Assembly (NCBI RefSeq): GCF_002786325.1
Contig: NZ_PGTB01000003.1
Span: 1-64,000 of the forward strand
Length of the DNA stretch: 64,000 bases
Direction of reading: 5' to 3'
DNA from: Pseudooceanicola lipolyticus
Lineage (GTDB): Bacteria > Pseudomonadota > Alphaproteobacteria > Rhodobacterales > Rhodobacteraceae
The notes under the pieces were generated by a model. That model did not search any database and was not told the DNA's origin. It saw only the letters and a program-made list of their open reading frames with translations. Made by a program: the position numbers and the translations under genes. How positions within the stretch are numbered: position 1 is the first letter of the stretch; each line of letters starts with the position of its first letter. Shown piece by piece: positions 34,763-42,889 of the stretch.

Positions 34763-35422
34763 TCAGCTTTGCGCGGCAGCGACTTCGGCAGCCACCAATC
34801 GGCGCAGTTCTGCCTCCCCGAACGGATCGAGCGGCTTGCCGTTCACGAAGAATGTGGGCGTCTGGCGAATTCCCACGGTCTCGACGTCAGCACGATCCTG
34901 GTTCAGGATCGCCACGACATCGGGTGCCAGCATTTGCGTGCGCGCGGCCTCGGCATCGAGTCCGGCCGTGGCGGCGATCTGAAGGATCAGGCCAGGCGCC
35001 GGGGCACCGTGCGACGCCCATCTCGGCTGTTCCCGCAGAACGGCCTCGAGCACCGGCACGTAAACGTCCTGCATGCGCGCCGCCTCGAGCACGCGGATCG
35101 CTTCCTCGGATGCCGCGCCGTGGAAGGGCGTGTAGCGGATCACGACGCGGACAGCATCCCCATGCTCGGCCATGATGTCCTTCACGATGGGATGAAAGGC
35201 GCGACAGGCCTCGCAGGCCGGATCGAAGAATTCGACGATCGTGACGGGCGCTTCCGCAGGCCCGAGGATGGGCGAGTAGGGGCGGATCATCGCGTCCGCG
35301 AGTTCCGGCGCAACAGGCTCCGCTTCGGTCACCGGGCCGGGGCGGGTTGCAAACCAGGTGGCTCCGCCGAAACCGGCGACGCCGAGGGCGAGAACGGACA
35401 GGATCAGGCCGCGTCGGTTCAT
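34763..35422 (-). CDS. DsbA-like thiol oxidase
   Basis: The 219-residue protein has an N-terminal anchor and a DsbA-type thioredoxin fold with active site FDPACEACRAFHP (CEAC, about 71) and cis-Pro in RQTPTFFVNGKPLDPFG (about 188). It oxidises periplasmic thiols and pairs with the DsbB gene upstream (ATGA overlap). Confidence 0.88.
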   Translation of the reverse strand: MNRRGLILSVLALGVAGFGGATWFATRPGPVTEAEPVAPELADAMIRPYSPILGPAEAPVTIVEFFDPACEACRAFHPIVKDIMAEHGDAVRVVIRYTPFHGAASEEAIRVLEAARMQDVYVPVLEAVLREQPRWASHGAPAPGLILQIAATAGLDAEAARTQMLAPDVVAILNQDRADVETVGIRQTPTFFVNGKPLDPFGEAELRRLVAAEVAAAQS

Positions 35423-35841
35423 GTTCGTGTGTCCTTCAATGAAAGGGCCGACAGCGCCCCGATCAGCGCGAAGGCGGCGAGCGCCATCAGCGGGATCGGG
35501 ACGCCGAAGACCAGTTGGTTGTCATCGGTGCAAGAGGGGCCGGTGGCCGTGCAGGGCTGGATGCGTTCGGGAACAAGACCGACGTACAGCCCCATGTGCC
35601 AGAGGGCGATTGCGCCGCCGCCAAGCGCCAATGCGATGCCGTAGCGTCCCACGCGGCCGTCCCGCCACCAAAGGCCGAGCCCGAGGAGAATGGCCAAGGG
35701 GAACATGAAGGCGCGCTGGAACCAGCACAGCACACAGGGCGTCTGCCCCAGCACCTCGCCGATGAAAAGCACGGCAAGCGAGGCGACGAGCGCGATGATC
35801 CACGCCAGCCCGAGGGCTGTTTCTCCGGATATGCGGTTCAT
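35419..35841 (-). CDS. dsbB: Disulfide bond formation protein B
   Basis: The 140-residue protein has four membrane segments, the first Cys pair TPCVLCWFQR (about 34-43) and a second Cys pair in the periplasmic loop (IQPCTATGPSC, about 94-104), as in DsbB, which reoxidises DsbA with quinone. ATG 35841 matches the family start. It couples the operon to the respiratory quinone pool. Confidence 0.9.
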   Translation of the reverse strand: MNRISGETALGLAWIIALVASLAVLFIGEVLGQTPCVLCWFQRAFMFPLAILLGLGLWWRDGRVGRYGIALALGGGAIALWHMGLYVGLVPERIQPCTATGPSCTDDNQLVFGVPIPLMALAAFALIGALSALSLKDTRT

Positions 35842-35846
35842 GTCGG

Positions 35847-36449
35847 TCAAATCCTCTCTTCCAGATCGGCGAGGATCTCTTCGGCCGGGGTGCCATAGGG
35901 CCATGAGTCGGCAAAACCTGCCTCGGGGTCGAAGAGGAACAGATGCGACGTGTGGCCCATCGTGTACCCATCCGGCGCTGCGGCCTCTTCGACGCGCTCA
36001 AAGAAGATTGGAAACGTCTCGGACGTGGCGGCGATCTGTTCCGGCGTGCCCGTCAGCCCGATGATGCCCGCATCGAACAGCGGGACGTATTCGGCGAGTG
36101 CTGGGGGCGTGTCTCGTTCAGGGTCGATTGTTATGAAAATCGGCTGGACCTTGGCGGCATCGTCGCCCAGACCGTCCATCACCGCCGCGACCTCTGACAG
36201 GGTCGTCGGGCAGACGTCGGGGCAGTTGGTAAAGCCGAAAAAAACCAGCATCCAGCGCCCCGCAAAGTCCTCCTCGGTTTGAACCATACCCTGGTGGTCC
36301 GTCAGTTCGAACTCAGCGAAAAAAGGCGGTTCGGCGTCGGTTCGGGCGCTATCGGCACGATAATCGGACCATAGCAAAAGCCATACGAAGGCAAGCGCTG
36401 CCACGCCTGCCAAAACCCAAAGAAACTTCTGTGCCGATGTAAGGGACAA
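35847..36449 (-). CDS. SCO1/SenC-family copper chaperone (paralogue 2), first gene of the 13-gene operon
   Basis: The 200-residue protein has an N-terminal anchor (about 9-27), the CPDVCP motif (about 76) and a distal His in MGHTSHLFLF (about 167). The only start that keeps the anchor is TTG at 36449, which is preceded by AGG-rich sequence; no upstream ATG exists in this frame. It lies 36 nt after the -10 of the minus-strand MerR-type promoter at 36485-36515. Confidence 0.85.
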   Translation of the reverse strand: MSLTSAQKFLWVLAGVAALAFVWLLLWSDYRADSARTDAEPPFFAEFELTDHQGMVQTEEDFAGRWMLVFFGFTNCPDVCPTTLSEVAAVMDGLGDDAAKVQPIFITIDPERDTPPALAEYVPLFDAGIIGLTGTPEQIAATSETFPIFFERVEEAAAPDGYTMGHTSHLFLFDPEAGFADSWPYGTPAEEILADLEERI

Positions 36450-36484
36450 TCCTGTTTGCCTGTTTTTGATTCTTATTGCATGTG

Positions 36485-36515
36485 CGGATACATCCTCTAG
36501 CCGCTAGAGGTTCAA
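36485..36515 (-). promoter_or_regulatory. MerR-type promoter of the 13-gene envelope operon
   Basis: On the minus strand TTGAAC (36515-36510), a 19-bp spacer with the perfect dyad CTCTAG-CGG-CTAGAG (36509-36495), and TATCCG (36490-36485) form a MerR-type promoter. It lies in the gap between the operon and the divergent MerR-family gene at 36621, so it is also the likely autoregulatory site. Confidence 0.78.
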
Positions 36516-36620
36516 GCACGAAATTATGGTATAGCTTGAACTCACGCGTCTGTGAATCCGACACTTGTTTATTCCGACGGCAAAACCTACACAAACTGTA
36601 CCTTTTTCATGGAGGCGAAA

Positions 36621-37049
36621 ATGCTCACGATCGGTACTCTGTCAAAGAAGACTGGCACAAAAGTGCAGACCATCCGGTACTACGAACAGATCGGACTCAT
36701 GCCCGAACCTGGCAGGACCGAAGGCGGACAGAGGCGCTACGACAATGCACAGCTTGATCGACTGTCCTTCATCCGCCACTCGCGACAACTCGGTTTCTCG
36801 CTCGTTGCGATCCGCGAGCTGCTCGACCTCAGCGACCATCCCAACCGGCCCTGTGATGAGGCTGATGCCATCGCGCGTCGCCAGCTCAAACAGGTGGAGC
36901 AGCGCATGGCCCGCCTGAAGGCGCTGCGAACGGAACTGAAACGCATGGTTCACGAATGCAGCGGCGGGCGGACGGGAGATTGCAAGGTGCTTGAGGTGTT
37001 GCGGGACCATTCGGAATGCTTGACCGAACACGAGGAAATCGGGGCCTGA
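36621..37049 (+). CDS. MerR-family Zn/Cd/Pb-type metal sensor
   Basis: The 142-residue protein has the MerR HTH (TIGTLSKKTGTKVQTIRYYE, about 3-22), a dimer helix and a C-terminal metal loop HECSGGRTGDC. Cys78, Cys113 and Cys121 match the ligands of divalent-metal sensors (ZntR, CadR, PbrR); Cu(I) sensors have Ser in place of Cys78. ATG 36621 has GGAGG 6 nt upstream. It is divergent from the 13-gene operon and is followed by a CDF transporter. The exact metal cannot be decided from sequence. Confidence 0.9.
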   Translation: MLTIGTLSKKTGTKVQTIRYYEQIGLMPEPGRTEGGQRRYDNAQLDRLSFIRHSRQLGFSLVAIRELLDLSDHPNRPCDEADAIARRQLKQVEQRMARLKALRTELKRMVHECSGGRTGDCKVLEVLRDHSECLTEHEEIGA

Positions 37050-37131
37050 AGGAATTCAGCCAACATTCCGGCTGGAACGCAGATCAGCCGCAGAAGTTAA
37101 TGTGTCGTACAACACAAGCTGGAACCACAAA

Positions 37132-37731
37132 ATGGCCGCTAGACAAGATTCAATGGAGAGACGGACGCTTTGGATCGTTCTGGCGCTCAATATCGGTTTG
37201 GCCGTGGCCTTTTTCGCAACAGGCGCCTTCGGCGATTCAAGTGCCCTGATCGCCAACGGGCTCGATAACCTCTCCGACAGCTTCGTCTACGCGATCAGCC
37301 TTTTCGCTTTGTCCCGATCCGCCAAATGGAAACGCGGGGCGGCGAACGTTTCCGGCGGGCTGCTGATCCTGTTCGCTGCAGGCATCCTCTACGATGCGTG
37401 GCGCCGCTACATCGGTGGGTCAGATCCGCTCGGGACGATCATGCTTGCAATGGCCCTGATCGCGGCGGCTATCAACGCAGTCTGCGTTTGGCTGCTCGCT
37501 AAGCTCAAAAATCCAAATGTCAACATCCGCGCGGCCAACACCTTCAGTTACAACGATTTCGCCGCGAACCTCGGGATCGTCGTGGCCGGTGGCCTCGTCG
37601 CCTGGCTAGGAACCAACTGGCCGGACCTTGTCGTCGGTGTGATCGTCGCCGGGATCGCGGCCTGGGGCGGTATCGACATCCTGCGCGACGCACACGGCGA
37701 ACACCACAAAGCGGTTCACACGGACAAATAG
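37132..37731 (+). CDS. Cation diffusion facilitator-like transporter, short form
   Basis: The 199-residue protein has five to six membrane segments and the CDF signature ALIANGLDNLSDSFVYAISL (about 38-57; Asp pair) with a second site YNDFAANLGIVVAG (about 140). It lacks the C-terminal cytoplasmic domain of full CDF proteins. The start is uncertain: GTG 37102, ATG 37132 or ATG 37153; 37132 has GGAA 8 nt upstream. It follows the MerR gene by 82 bp and probably shares its transcript. Confidence 0.8.
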   Translation: MAARQDSMERRTLWIVLALNIGLAVAFFATGAFGDSSALIANGLDNLSDSFVYAISLFALSRSAKWKRGAANVSGGLLILFAAGILYDAWRRYIGGSDPLGTIMLAMALIAAAINAVCVWLLAKLKNPNVNIRAANTFSYNDFAANLGIVVAGGLVAWLGTNWPDLVVGVIVAGIAAWGGIDILRDAHGEHHKAVHTDK

Positions 37732-37760
37732 TTGCGGGAGATTCTTTCTGAAAGAAAGGG

Positions 37761-37791
37761 TTGAAGCTATAGTGACTATAGCAACTAGTCT
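37761..37791 (+). promoter_or_regulatory. MerR-type promoter (CadR/PbrR-like), upstream of transglutaminase and CDF
   Basis: TTGAAG (37761-37766), a 19-bp spacer with the perfect dyad CTATAG-TGA-CTATAG (37767-37781), and TAGTCT (37786-37791). The CTATAG arms resemble CadR and PbrR operators most closely. Confidence 0.72.
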
Positions 37792-37826
37792 TGTTCCAAG
37801 ACGATTCGAGGAGCGACCCGTTGCAG

Positions 37827-38582
37827 ATGACCGACCCCCTACTTGTACCCACCAAACTACTGGATTTTGATGCCGCGCCTCTTGCGCATCTAATTGAGAA
37901 CCGCAGCTGGCGCGGCTTATCCGAATACGATCGGATCGGAGCTGCCTATGATTTCGTTCGGAATGAAATCGCGTTCGGATACAATCGAGCTGACGACATC
38001 CCCGCATCCGAAGTGCTTTCCGACGGCTACGGGCAGTGCAATACCAAAGGCACGCTCTTGATGGCGCTGCTGCGTGGTGTCGGCATTCGTTGCCGGTTGC
38101 ATGGGTTTACGATCCACAAAGGCTTGCAGCGCGGTGTTGTCCCTGAGCTGGTGTATCCGCTTGCTCCGCAGGAAATTCTCCACTCATGGGTCGAGATCGA
38201 ATTTCAAGGTGCCTGGATCAACCTTGAAGGCTTCATCCTGGATGACGCTTTCCTCAAAGTCCTGCAAACGTCTTTCTCGGACACGGACAGTCTCTGCGGT
38301 TATGGCGCGGGCACGGATTGCCTTGGCGCGCCTCCCGTCGCCTGGAACGGAGAAGATACCTACATTCAGAAAACCGGCATCGTGCAGGATTTCGGCGTGT
38401 TTGATACGCCGGACGCCTTCTATTTTTCCCATGAGCAATCCTTTGGATGGCTGCGTGGTGCCCTTTACCGTCATATCATACGCCACTGGATGAATGCGCG
38501 CGTTCGTGGTTTCCGCAGCGACCGCCTCAAGACTGACCGACGCGCGACACACGCGCATGAGGAGCCTGCCAATGCCACATGA
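37827..38582 (+). CDS. Transglutaminase-like cysteine protease-fold protein
   Basis: The 251-residue protein has the transglutaminase core: Cys in DGYGQCNTKGTLLMALLRG (about 60-78), His in ILHSWVEIEFQG (about 111-122) and Asp or Asn in LEGFILDD. There is no signal peptide, so it is probably cytoplasmic. A TTG at 37821 has better ribosome-site spacing (GAGGAG, 7 nt) than the chosen ATG. It overlaps the following CDF gene by 11 nt. The family includes proteases and peptide-modifying enzymes; the substrate is unknown. Confidence 0.8.
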   Translation: MTDPLLVPTKLLDFDAAPLAHLIENRSWRGLSEYDRIGAAYDFVRNEIAFGYNRADDIPASEVLSDGYGQCNTKGTLLMALLRGVGIRCRLHGFTIHKGLQRGVVPELVYPLAPQEILHSWVEIEFQGAWINLEGFILDDAFLKVLQTSFSDTDSLCGYGAGTDCLGAPPVAWNGEDTYIQKTGIVQDFGVFDTPDAFYFSHEQSFGWLRGALYRHIIRHWMNARVRGFRSDRLKTDRRATHAHEEPANAT

Positions 38583-39528
38583 CCACGGGCACGCGCATAT
38601 CGATCCGGATTCCGGCGATCGGCGGGTTGCCATCGCGATCTGGGCGAACGGGCTTCTTACCGTTGCGCAAACCGTCGGGGGCATATTCTCGGGCAGTCTG
38701 GCACTGATCGCCGATGCGCTGCACAACTTTTCCGATATGGCCTCGCTTGTCATTGCCTTCGCCGCACGCAAGATCGCGCGCCGCCCAGCCGATGAGCGCA
38801 TGACCTTCGGCTATGGTCGGGTCGAAATCGTCGCAGCCCTGGTTAACTACACCACCCTGATTTTGATCGGCTTCTACCTGATCTACGAAGGTGGCATGCG
38901 CATGATTGATCCACCCGAAGTCATGGGTTGGACCGTCGTCATTCTCGGTGGAATTGCGCTTGTGGTCGACACGCTGACCGCAATGCTGACCTATTCGATG
39001 CAGAAGGGCAGCGTGAACATCCGCGCGCTTTTCCTGCATAACCTGTCGGACGCGCTTGCTTCGGTCGCGGTTATCGTCGCTGGGTCGCTGATCATCCTTT
39101 ACGACATGCGTTGGGTCGATCCTGCCATCACCATCGGCATCGCGATCTACATCCTGTATCTGTCTTTCACTGAAATAGGCGGCCCAATCCGAACCCTGAT
39201 GCTCGGGAGCCCGCCGGACATCGACAACGAGGCCGTCGTCGAAGCGATGCGGAAAGTCGAAGGCGTCGCCGACGTCCACCACGTCCATCTCTGGCAAATG
39301 CAAGAGCACGAGGCTGCGCTCGACTGTCATGTCGTCGTGGCAGCCGAGGGGTGGTCGAAGATTGAAGAGATCAAGAGCGCGATCAAGAAGCGGCTGAAGG
39401 GAGAATTCGGCATCAGCCATTCCAGCCTCGAATTCGAGCACGAGGATCGCGCTCATCAGAACGCCGATCTCTATGGTCACGGTAATTCGAGAGATGGGGA
39501 GGAAACTCATACTCACGAAAAAAGCTGA
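38572..39528 (+). CDS. Cation diffusion facilitator CzcD-like (Zn/Cd export)
   Basis: The 318-residue protein has a His-rich N-terminus (HDHGHAHID), six membrane segments with the CDF site SLALIADALHNFSDMASLVI (about 42-61; HNFSD), the second site LHNLSDALAS (about 152) and a C-terminal domain ending in a His-rich tail. It exports Zn or Cd using protons. It is co-transcribed with the transglutaminase-like gene from the MerR-type promoter at 37761. The 200 bases after it hold only the CueR-type promoter. Confidence 0.9.
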   Translation: MPHDHGHAHIDPDSGDRRVAIAIWANGLLTVAQTVGGIFSGSLALIADALHNFSDMASLVIAFAARKIARRPADERMTFGYGRVEIVAALVNYTTLILIGFYLIYEGGMRMIDPPEVMGWTVVILGGIALVVDTLTAMLTYSMQKGSVNIRALFLHNLSDALASVAVIVAGSLIILYDMRWVDPAITIGIAIYILYLSFTEIGGPIRTLMLGSPPDIDNEAVVEAMRKVEGVADVHHVHLWQMQEHEAALDCHVVVAAEGWSKIEEIKSAIKKRLKGEFGISHSSLEFEHEDRAHQNADLYGHGNSRDGEETHTHEKS

Positions 39529-39693
39529 CCGAGCATGAGGATATCATTTCCTCAATTGCGACGGCAAGTTGACGTCGACCAACGTCAAGTGGACTGATGA
39601 ACCTTTGCATGAGCAACTGGCTGCGAAGGGCAGTAGCGAAGGTCTGAGGCGGATACACTACAGGGGTATCACGTCCAAGTTACAGAATGTCAC

Positions 39694-39724
39694 TTGACCT
39701 CCCCTTGCTGGAAGGTTGTAGCAG
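39694..39724 (+). promoter_or_regulatory. CueR-type promoter upstream of the copper oxidase operon
   Basis: TTGACC (39694-39699), a 19-bp spacer with TCCCCTTGCTGGAAGG, and TAGCAG (39719-39724). The CCTTGCTGGAAGG half matches CueR operators closely. If transcription starts about 7 nt downstream it begins at or next to the ATG at 39732. Confidence 0.72.
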
Positions 39725-39731
39725 TAACTGT

Positions 39732-40085
39732 ATGACCTGCGTTTTTCGCCTTGTTTTGATTCTCATGCTGACCTTCGGTGCAGTGACTGCGCCGGATATG
39801 TCGTCGGCCAGTATGTCAATCACGGCTATGGCGCAGATGGAACCCACCGAAAGCGCGGATGGCCGTTGCGGCGGGTGCGATCCCACCGGATTTGCTGAGG
39901 GCACTGCCTGTGAAGGTGGGCGTCCTGTTCCTTGCGGCTCCAGCGGTACTTCTGGCCTCCTTGCCAAGATGCCGTCAGCGCGGCTCACGAGGCCTTTTGG
40001 TACTGCCGTCCGGGGTGCCGAACCTCTGATCTCACTCGGCACGAATCCGTCGCTTGATCCATTCCCTCCCAAACTGCCTGTCTGA
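39732..40085 (+). CDS. Small secreted Cys-rich protein upstream of multicopper oxidase
   Basis: The 117-residue protein has a signal peptide (about 1-25) and a mature part with CGGC and further Cys residues and several Met. It is the positional counterpart of the small protein at 16896. The longer open frame from 39687 runs through the promoter, so the ATG at 39732 is the earliest plausible start; the mRNA may be leaderless. No family was recognised. Confidence 0.55.
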   Translation: MTCVFRLVLILMLTFGAVTAPDMSSASMSITAMAQMEPTESADGRCGGCDPTGFAEGTACEGGRPVPCGSSGTSGLLAKMPSARLTRPFGTAVRGAEPLISLGTNPSLDPFPPKLPV

Positions 40086-40175
40086 ACCTGAAACCGGCCT
40101 CGCCTGCTGCGAGGCCTGATTGTTGCCTTGGCCGAAGCTGGCTGAGTGCGACCCTTTCAGATCAAGGCAGTTGCG

Positions 40176-41615
40176 ATGATCCTCCACAGACCGATTTCAC
40201 GAAGGCACGTGCTTCGCACAGGTGCCGCATTCACAGCCCTATCCGCTCTATCACCTGCACGAATGGCGATGGCCGATCCAACAGGGGACCCCTTCGTGCT
40301 ACGCGCGGCATCCGGACAGGCCGCCCTGCGACCGTTGCCATACGGCCCGACTAATGTCTGGAGCTATAGCGGATCCGTCCCCGGACCTGAAATCAGGGTC
40401 CGGCAAGGCGACCGTATCCGGGTTCTGGCTCAGAATGGGTTGGATGAAGGGACCACAATCCACTGGCATGGCATCCGCACGCCCAATTCGATGGACGGGG
40501 TGCCGTTCCTCACGCAGGACCCGATCCCCGTCGCGGGCGAATTCCTTTACGAATTCGATGCGCTGGATGCGGGCACGTTCTGGTACCATCCGCACCAGCG
40601 CAGTTCCGAACAGGTCGGACGCGGCCTTTACGGGCCGCTGATCGTCGAGGAGGCGGACCCGATCCGTGTGGATCGGGACCTGACCTGGATGCTGGACGAC
40701 TGGCGCATGACGCGGGCGGGGCAGTTGTCGGATGACTTCGGCAACCGCCATGACGCGATGCACGGCGGTCGTATTGGCAATTCCGTGACCATCAACGGTG
40801 AGATCCCCGAACGGATCTCGGTGCAATCCGGTGAGCGCATCCGCTTGCGGCTAATCAACGCGGCGAACGCGCGGATATTCGGGCTGGATTTTGGAGATTT
40901 TGAACCAGTCGTGGTCGCGTTGGACGGTCAACCCGTGACGCCCCATGCCCCTGACGGCGGGGTCGTGGTGATCGGCCCGGCGATGCGTGTCGATCTGGTA
41001 ATCGACATGACCGGCAAACCCGGAGAGGCCGTCACGGTCACCGATGTCTTCTACGAAGGCCTCGAATACCGTCTGGTCGATCTCGTCTACGGGCCTGACA
41101 GGCTGCGGGACAGTGTGCCGGATTGGTCGATGGACCTGCCGCCCAACCCGCTGGCCGAACCGGACATGGCGTCGGCCGCGCGGCACCAGATCGTCTTCAA
41201 CGGCGGAATGATGGGGCAGATGATGATGGGCAGCGGTATGGGGTCGATGATGGACCAGATGCGCGAGGGCAACATGTGGTTCATCAACGGAGAAGCCGCG
41301 ACGGGTCATATGATGGACCCCTTGCTGGTCCTGCCGCAGGGCACGTCGCACGTGTTCGAGATGGATAATCGCACCGCCTGGCACCATCCGATCCATTTTC
41401 ACGGGCATTCGTTCCGTGTGATCGCCCGCAACGGACAACCGACTCGGTATCGCGAATGGCAGGACACCGTCCTGATGGCACCCGAAGAACGGGTCGAGAT
41501 CGCCTTCGCCGCGGACAATCCCGGTGACTGGATGTTCCATTGCCACATTCTGGAACACCAGGCGGCGGGCATGATGGGCGTCATCCGTGTCGAACCTGGT
41601 ACGACCAAAACCTGA
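40176..41615 (+). CDS. Multicopper oxidase (CumA/CueO-like), paralogue of 17377
   Basis: The 479-residue protein has a Tat-type signal (SRRHVLRTGAAF), HWHGI (about 98), WYHPHQ (about 138), HPIHFHGHSF (about 409), HCHILEHQAAGMM (about 461) and a Met-rich loop (about 345-370). The sequence is alignable with the oxidase at 17377 over its whole length, so the two are duplicates. ATG 40176 fits the signal peptide; an upstream GTG at 40146 is possible. The expected role is periplasmic Cu(I) oxidation, induced through CueR. Confidence 0.9.
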   Translation: MILHRPISRRHVLRTGAAFTALSALSPARMAMADPTGDPFVLRAASGQAALRPLPYGPTNVWSYSGSVPGPEIRVRQGDRIRVLAQNGLDEGTTIHWHGIRTPNSMDGVPFLTQDPIPVAGEFLYEFDALDAGTFWYHPHQRSSEQVGRGLYGPLIVEEADPIRVDRDLTWMLDDWRMTRAGQLSDDFGNRHDAMHGGRIGNSVTINGEIPERISVQSGERIRLRLINAANARIFGLDFGDFEPVVVALDGQPVTPHAPDGGVVVIGPAMRVDLVIDMTGKPGEAVTVTDVFYEGLEYRLVDLVYGPDRLRDSVPDWSMDLPPNPLAEPDMASAARHQIVFNGGMMGQMMMGSGMGSMMDQMREGNMWFINGEAATGHMMDPLLVLPQGTSHVFEMDNRTAWHHPIHFHGHSFRVIARNGQPTRYREWQDTVLMAPEERVEIAFAADNPGDWMFHCHILEHQAAGMMGVIRVEPGTTKT

Positions 41616-41640
41616 AACTCACACACTTAGGACCATGAAA

Positions 41641-42108
41641 ATGAATGAACCGATAAAGAAGATACTTGGATTTGCCAGCCTCGGCACGGCAGGTGCCGTC
41701 GCCGTCCTTGCGATGAGCCTGAATGCCGCGCCTGCCGCGGCGCAGGAGGTCACGCTCTACAAGAACCCACAATGCGGATGTTGCGAGAGTTACGCGGACT
41801 ATCTGCGCGAGAACGGTTTCACGGTGGAGGTGAAGCCGACCCACGATCTGGCGCAGATCAGCCGCGATGCGGGCATCCCGGATGACTTCCAAGGCTGCCA
41901 CACAGGCTTTTTGGACGATTACGTCATCAGCGGCCACGTGCCGATTGATGTCGTCAACAGGCTGCTGGAAGAGCGCCCGGAAATTGCCGGTGTGACTCTT
42001 CCCGGCATGCCATTGGGGTCGCCGGGTATGGGCGGCGCGAAACAGGAGCCCTTCAAGATTTACACCGTCGAGGAAGGTGTGAGCCCGACCGTATATTCGG
42101 TCGAATGA
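41641..42108 (+). CDS. DUF411 metal-binding protein (paralogue 3)
   Basis: The 155-residue exported protein has NPQCGCCESY (about 43), a conserved Cys in FQGCHTGFLDDYVISGHVP (about 81) and LPGMPLGSPGMGG (about 117). ATG 41641 is preferred to the ATG at 41635 because AGGA then lies 8 nt upstream. It follows the oxidase by 25 nt, matching the order of the first copper module. Confidence 0.85.
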   Translation: MNEPIKKILGFASLGTAGAVAVLAMSLNAAPAAAQEVTLYKNPQCGCCESYADYLRENGFTVEVKPTHDLAQISRDAGIPDDFQGCHTGFLDDYVISGHVPIDVVNRLLEERPEIAGVTLPGMPLGSPGMGGAKQEPFKIYTVEEGVSPTVYSVE

Positions 42109-42165
42109 TCAATCGCGCGGTCTGGTGCGAACCCGTGCCAGACCGGTTTCAAGGGAAAACAAAGG

Positions 42166-42309
42166 ATGGAATGCATGATGATGGACGGTGGAATGATGGG
42201 CGGCGGCATGATGATTGCGATGGGCCTCGTCTGGTTGCTGATCGTGGGTGTGCTGGTGCTCGCGGCGATCGCCTTGGTCAAATACATCCGCTCGGACAGC
42301 GGAAAATAG
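42166..42309 (+). CDS. Tiny Met-rich single-pass membrane protein (47 aa)
   Basis: The ATG at 42166 has GGGA 9 nt upstream and opens a 47-codon frame. The product has a Met-rich N-terminus (MECMMMDGGMMGGGMM) and one membrane segment (GLVWLLIVGVLVLAAIALV) ending in a basic tail. Short Met-rich membrane peptides of this kind often accompany copper oxidases. It could help anchor or hand over Cu(I). Confidence 0.7.
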   Translation: MECMMMDGGMMGGGMMIAMGLVWLLIVGVLVLAAIALVKYIRSDSGK

Positions 42310-42321
42310 AGATGTGCCAGA

Positions 42322-42480
42322 ATGCGGATTGAGGGTGCCAGCAGCGGCGACAGCCTGTTGTCGATGGGGTTGGTCTGGGCGCTTTGCGTCCTGCTTGTCC
42401 TGTCGTCGCTCGCGGCACTAATCGTCCTCTGTAGGTGGCTCGTAACAAGAAGGCGGAAACTCAGTGAAAAACACGATTAG
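42322..42480 (+). CDS. Second tiny single-pass membrane protein (52 aa)
   Basis: The frame opens at ATG 42322, 12 nt after the previous stop. The product has one membrane segment that begins MGLVWALCVLLVL, echoing MGLVWLLIVGVLVL of its neighbour, and a basic C-terminus (TRRRKLSEKHD). It overlaps the cytochrome c start by 17 nt. The ribosome site is weak, so the start is less sure. Confidence 0.55.
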   Translation: MRIEGASSGDSLLSMGLVWALCVLLVLSSLAALIVLCRWLVTRRRKLSEKHD

Positions 42481-42889
42481 GCTCTCGGCTGTCCTGCTCG
42501 CCACAACGGTTTTGCCCGTAGCGGCGCAGAGCGACGTGCTCATGGGCGAGCGCCTTTATCAAGAGAATTGTGCCAGTTGCCATGGGGCAAACCTGGAGGG
42601 GCAATCAGATTGGCGCACACGATTGCCGAACGGCAGGTTGCCTGCCCCGCCGCACGACGCCTCCGGCCATACCTGGCATCACCCCGACCGCGTATTGCTC
42701 GACATCGTGAAACGCGGACCGGCGGCGATTGTCGGGAACGGGTACGAAAGCGACATGCCCGGATATGAGGATGTGCTGACAGACGATGAGATCACGGCGA
42801 TCATTGACTACATCAAGAGCACATGGCCCAACCGGATCCGCGCGTCGAAGGAAAGCCGATCCCTTGCCGATGAGCAGGCGCAGCCATGA
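42464..42889 (+). CDS. Class I c-type cytochrome (paralogue 2)
   Basis: The 141-residue protein has a signal peptide (about 1-21), haem site CASCHGA (about 36) and a likely Met ligand in YESDMPGY. It is close to the cytochrome at 20256 (shared LEGQ, PAPPHD, GHTWHH, IKSTWP). GTG 42464 follows AGGCGG by 7 nt. Together with oxidase and DUF411 it forms the second copy of the copper module. Confidence 0.88.
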   Translation: MKNTIRLSAVLLATTVLPVAAQSDVLMGERLYQENCASCHGANLEGQSDWRTRLPNGRLPAPPHDASGHTWHHPDRVLLDIVKRGPAAIVGNGYESDMPGYEDVLTDDEITAIIDYIKSTWPNRIRASKESRSLADEQAQP

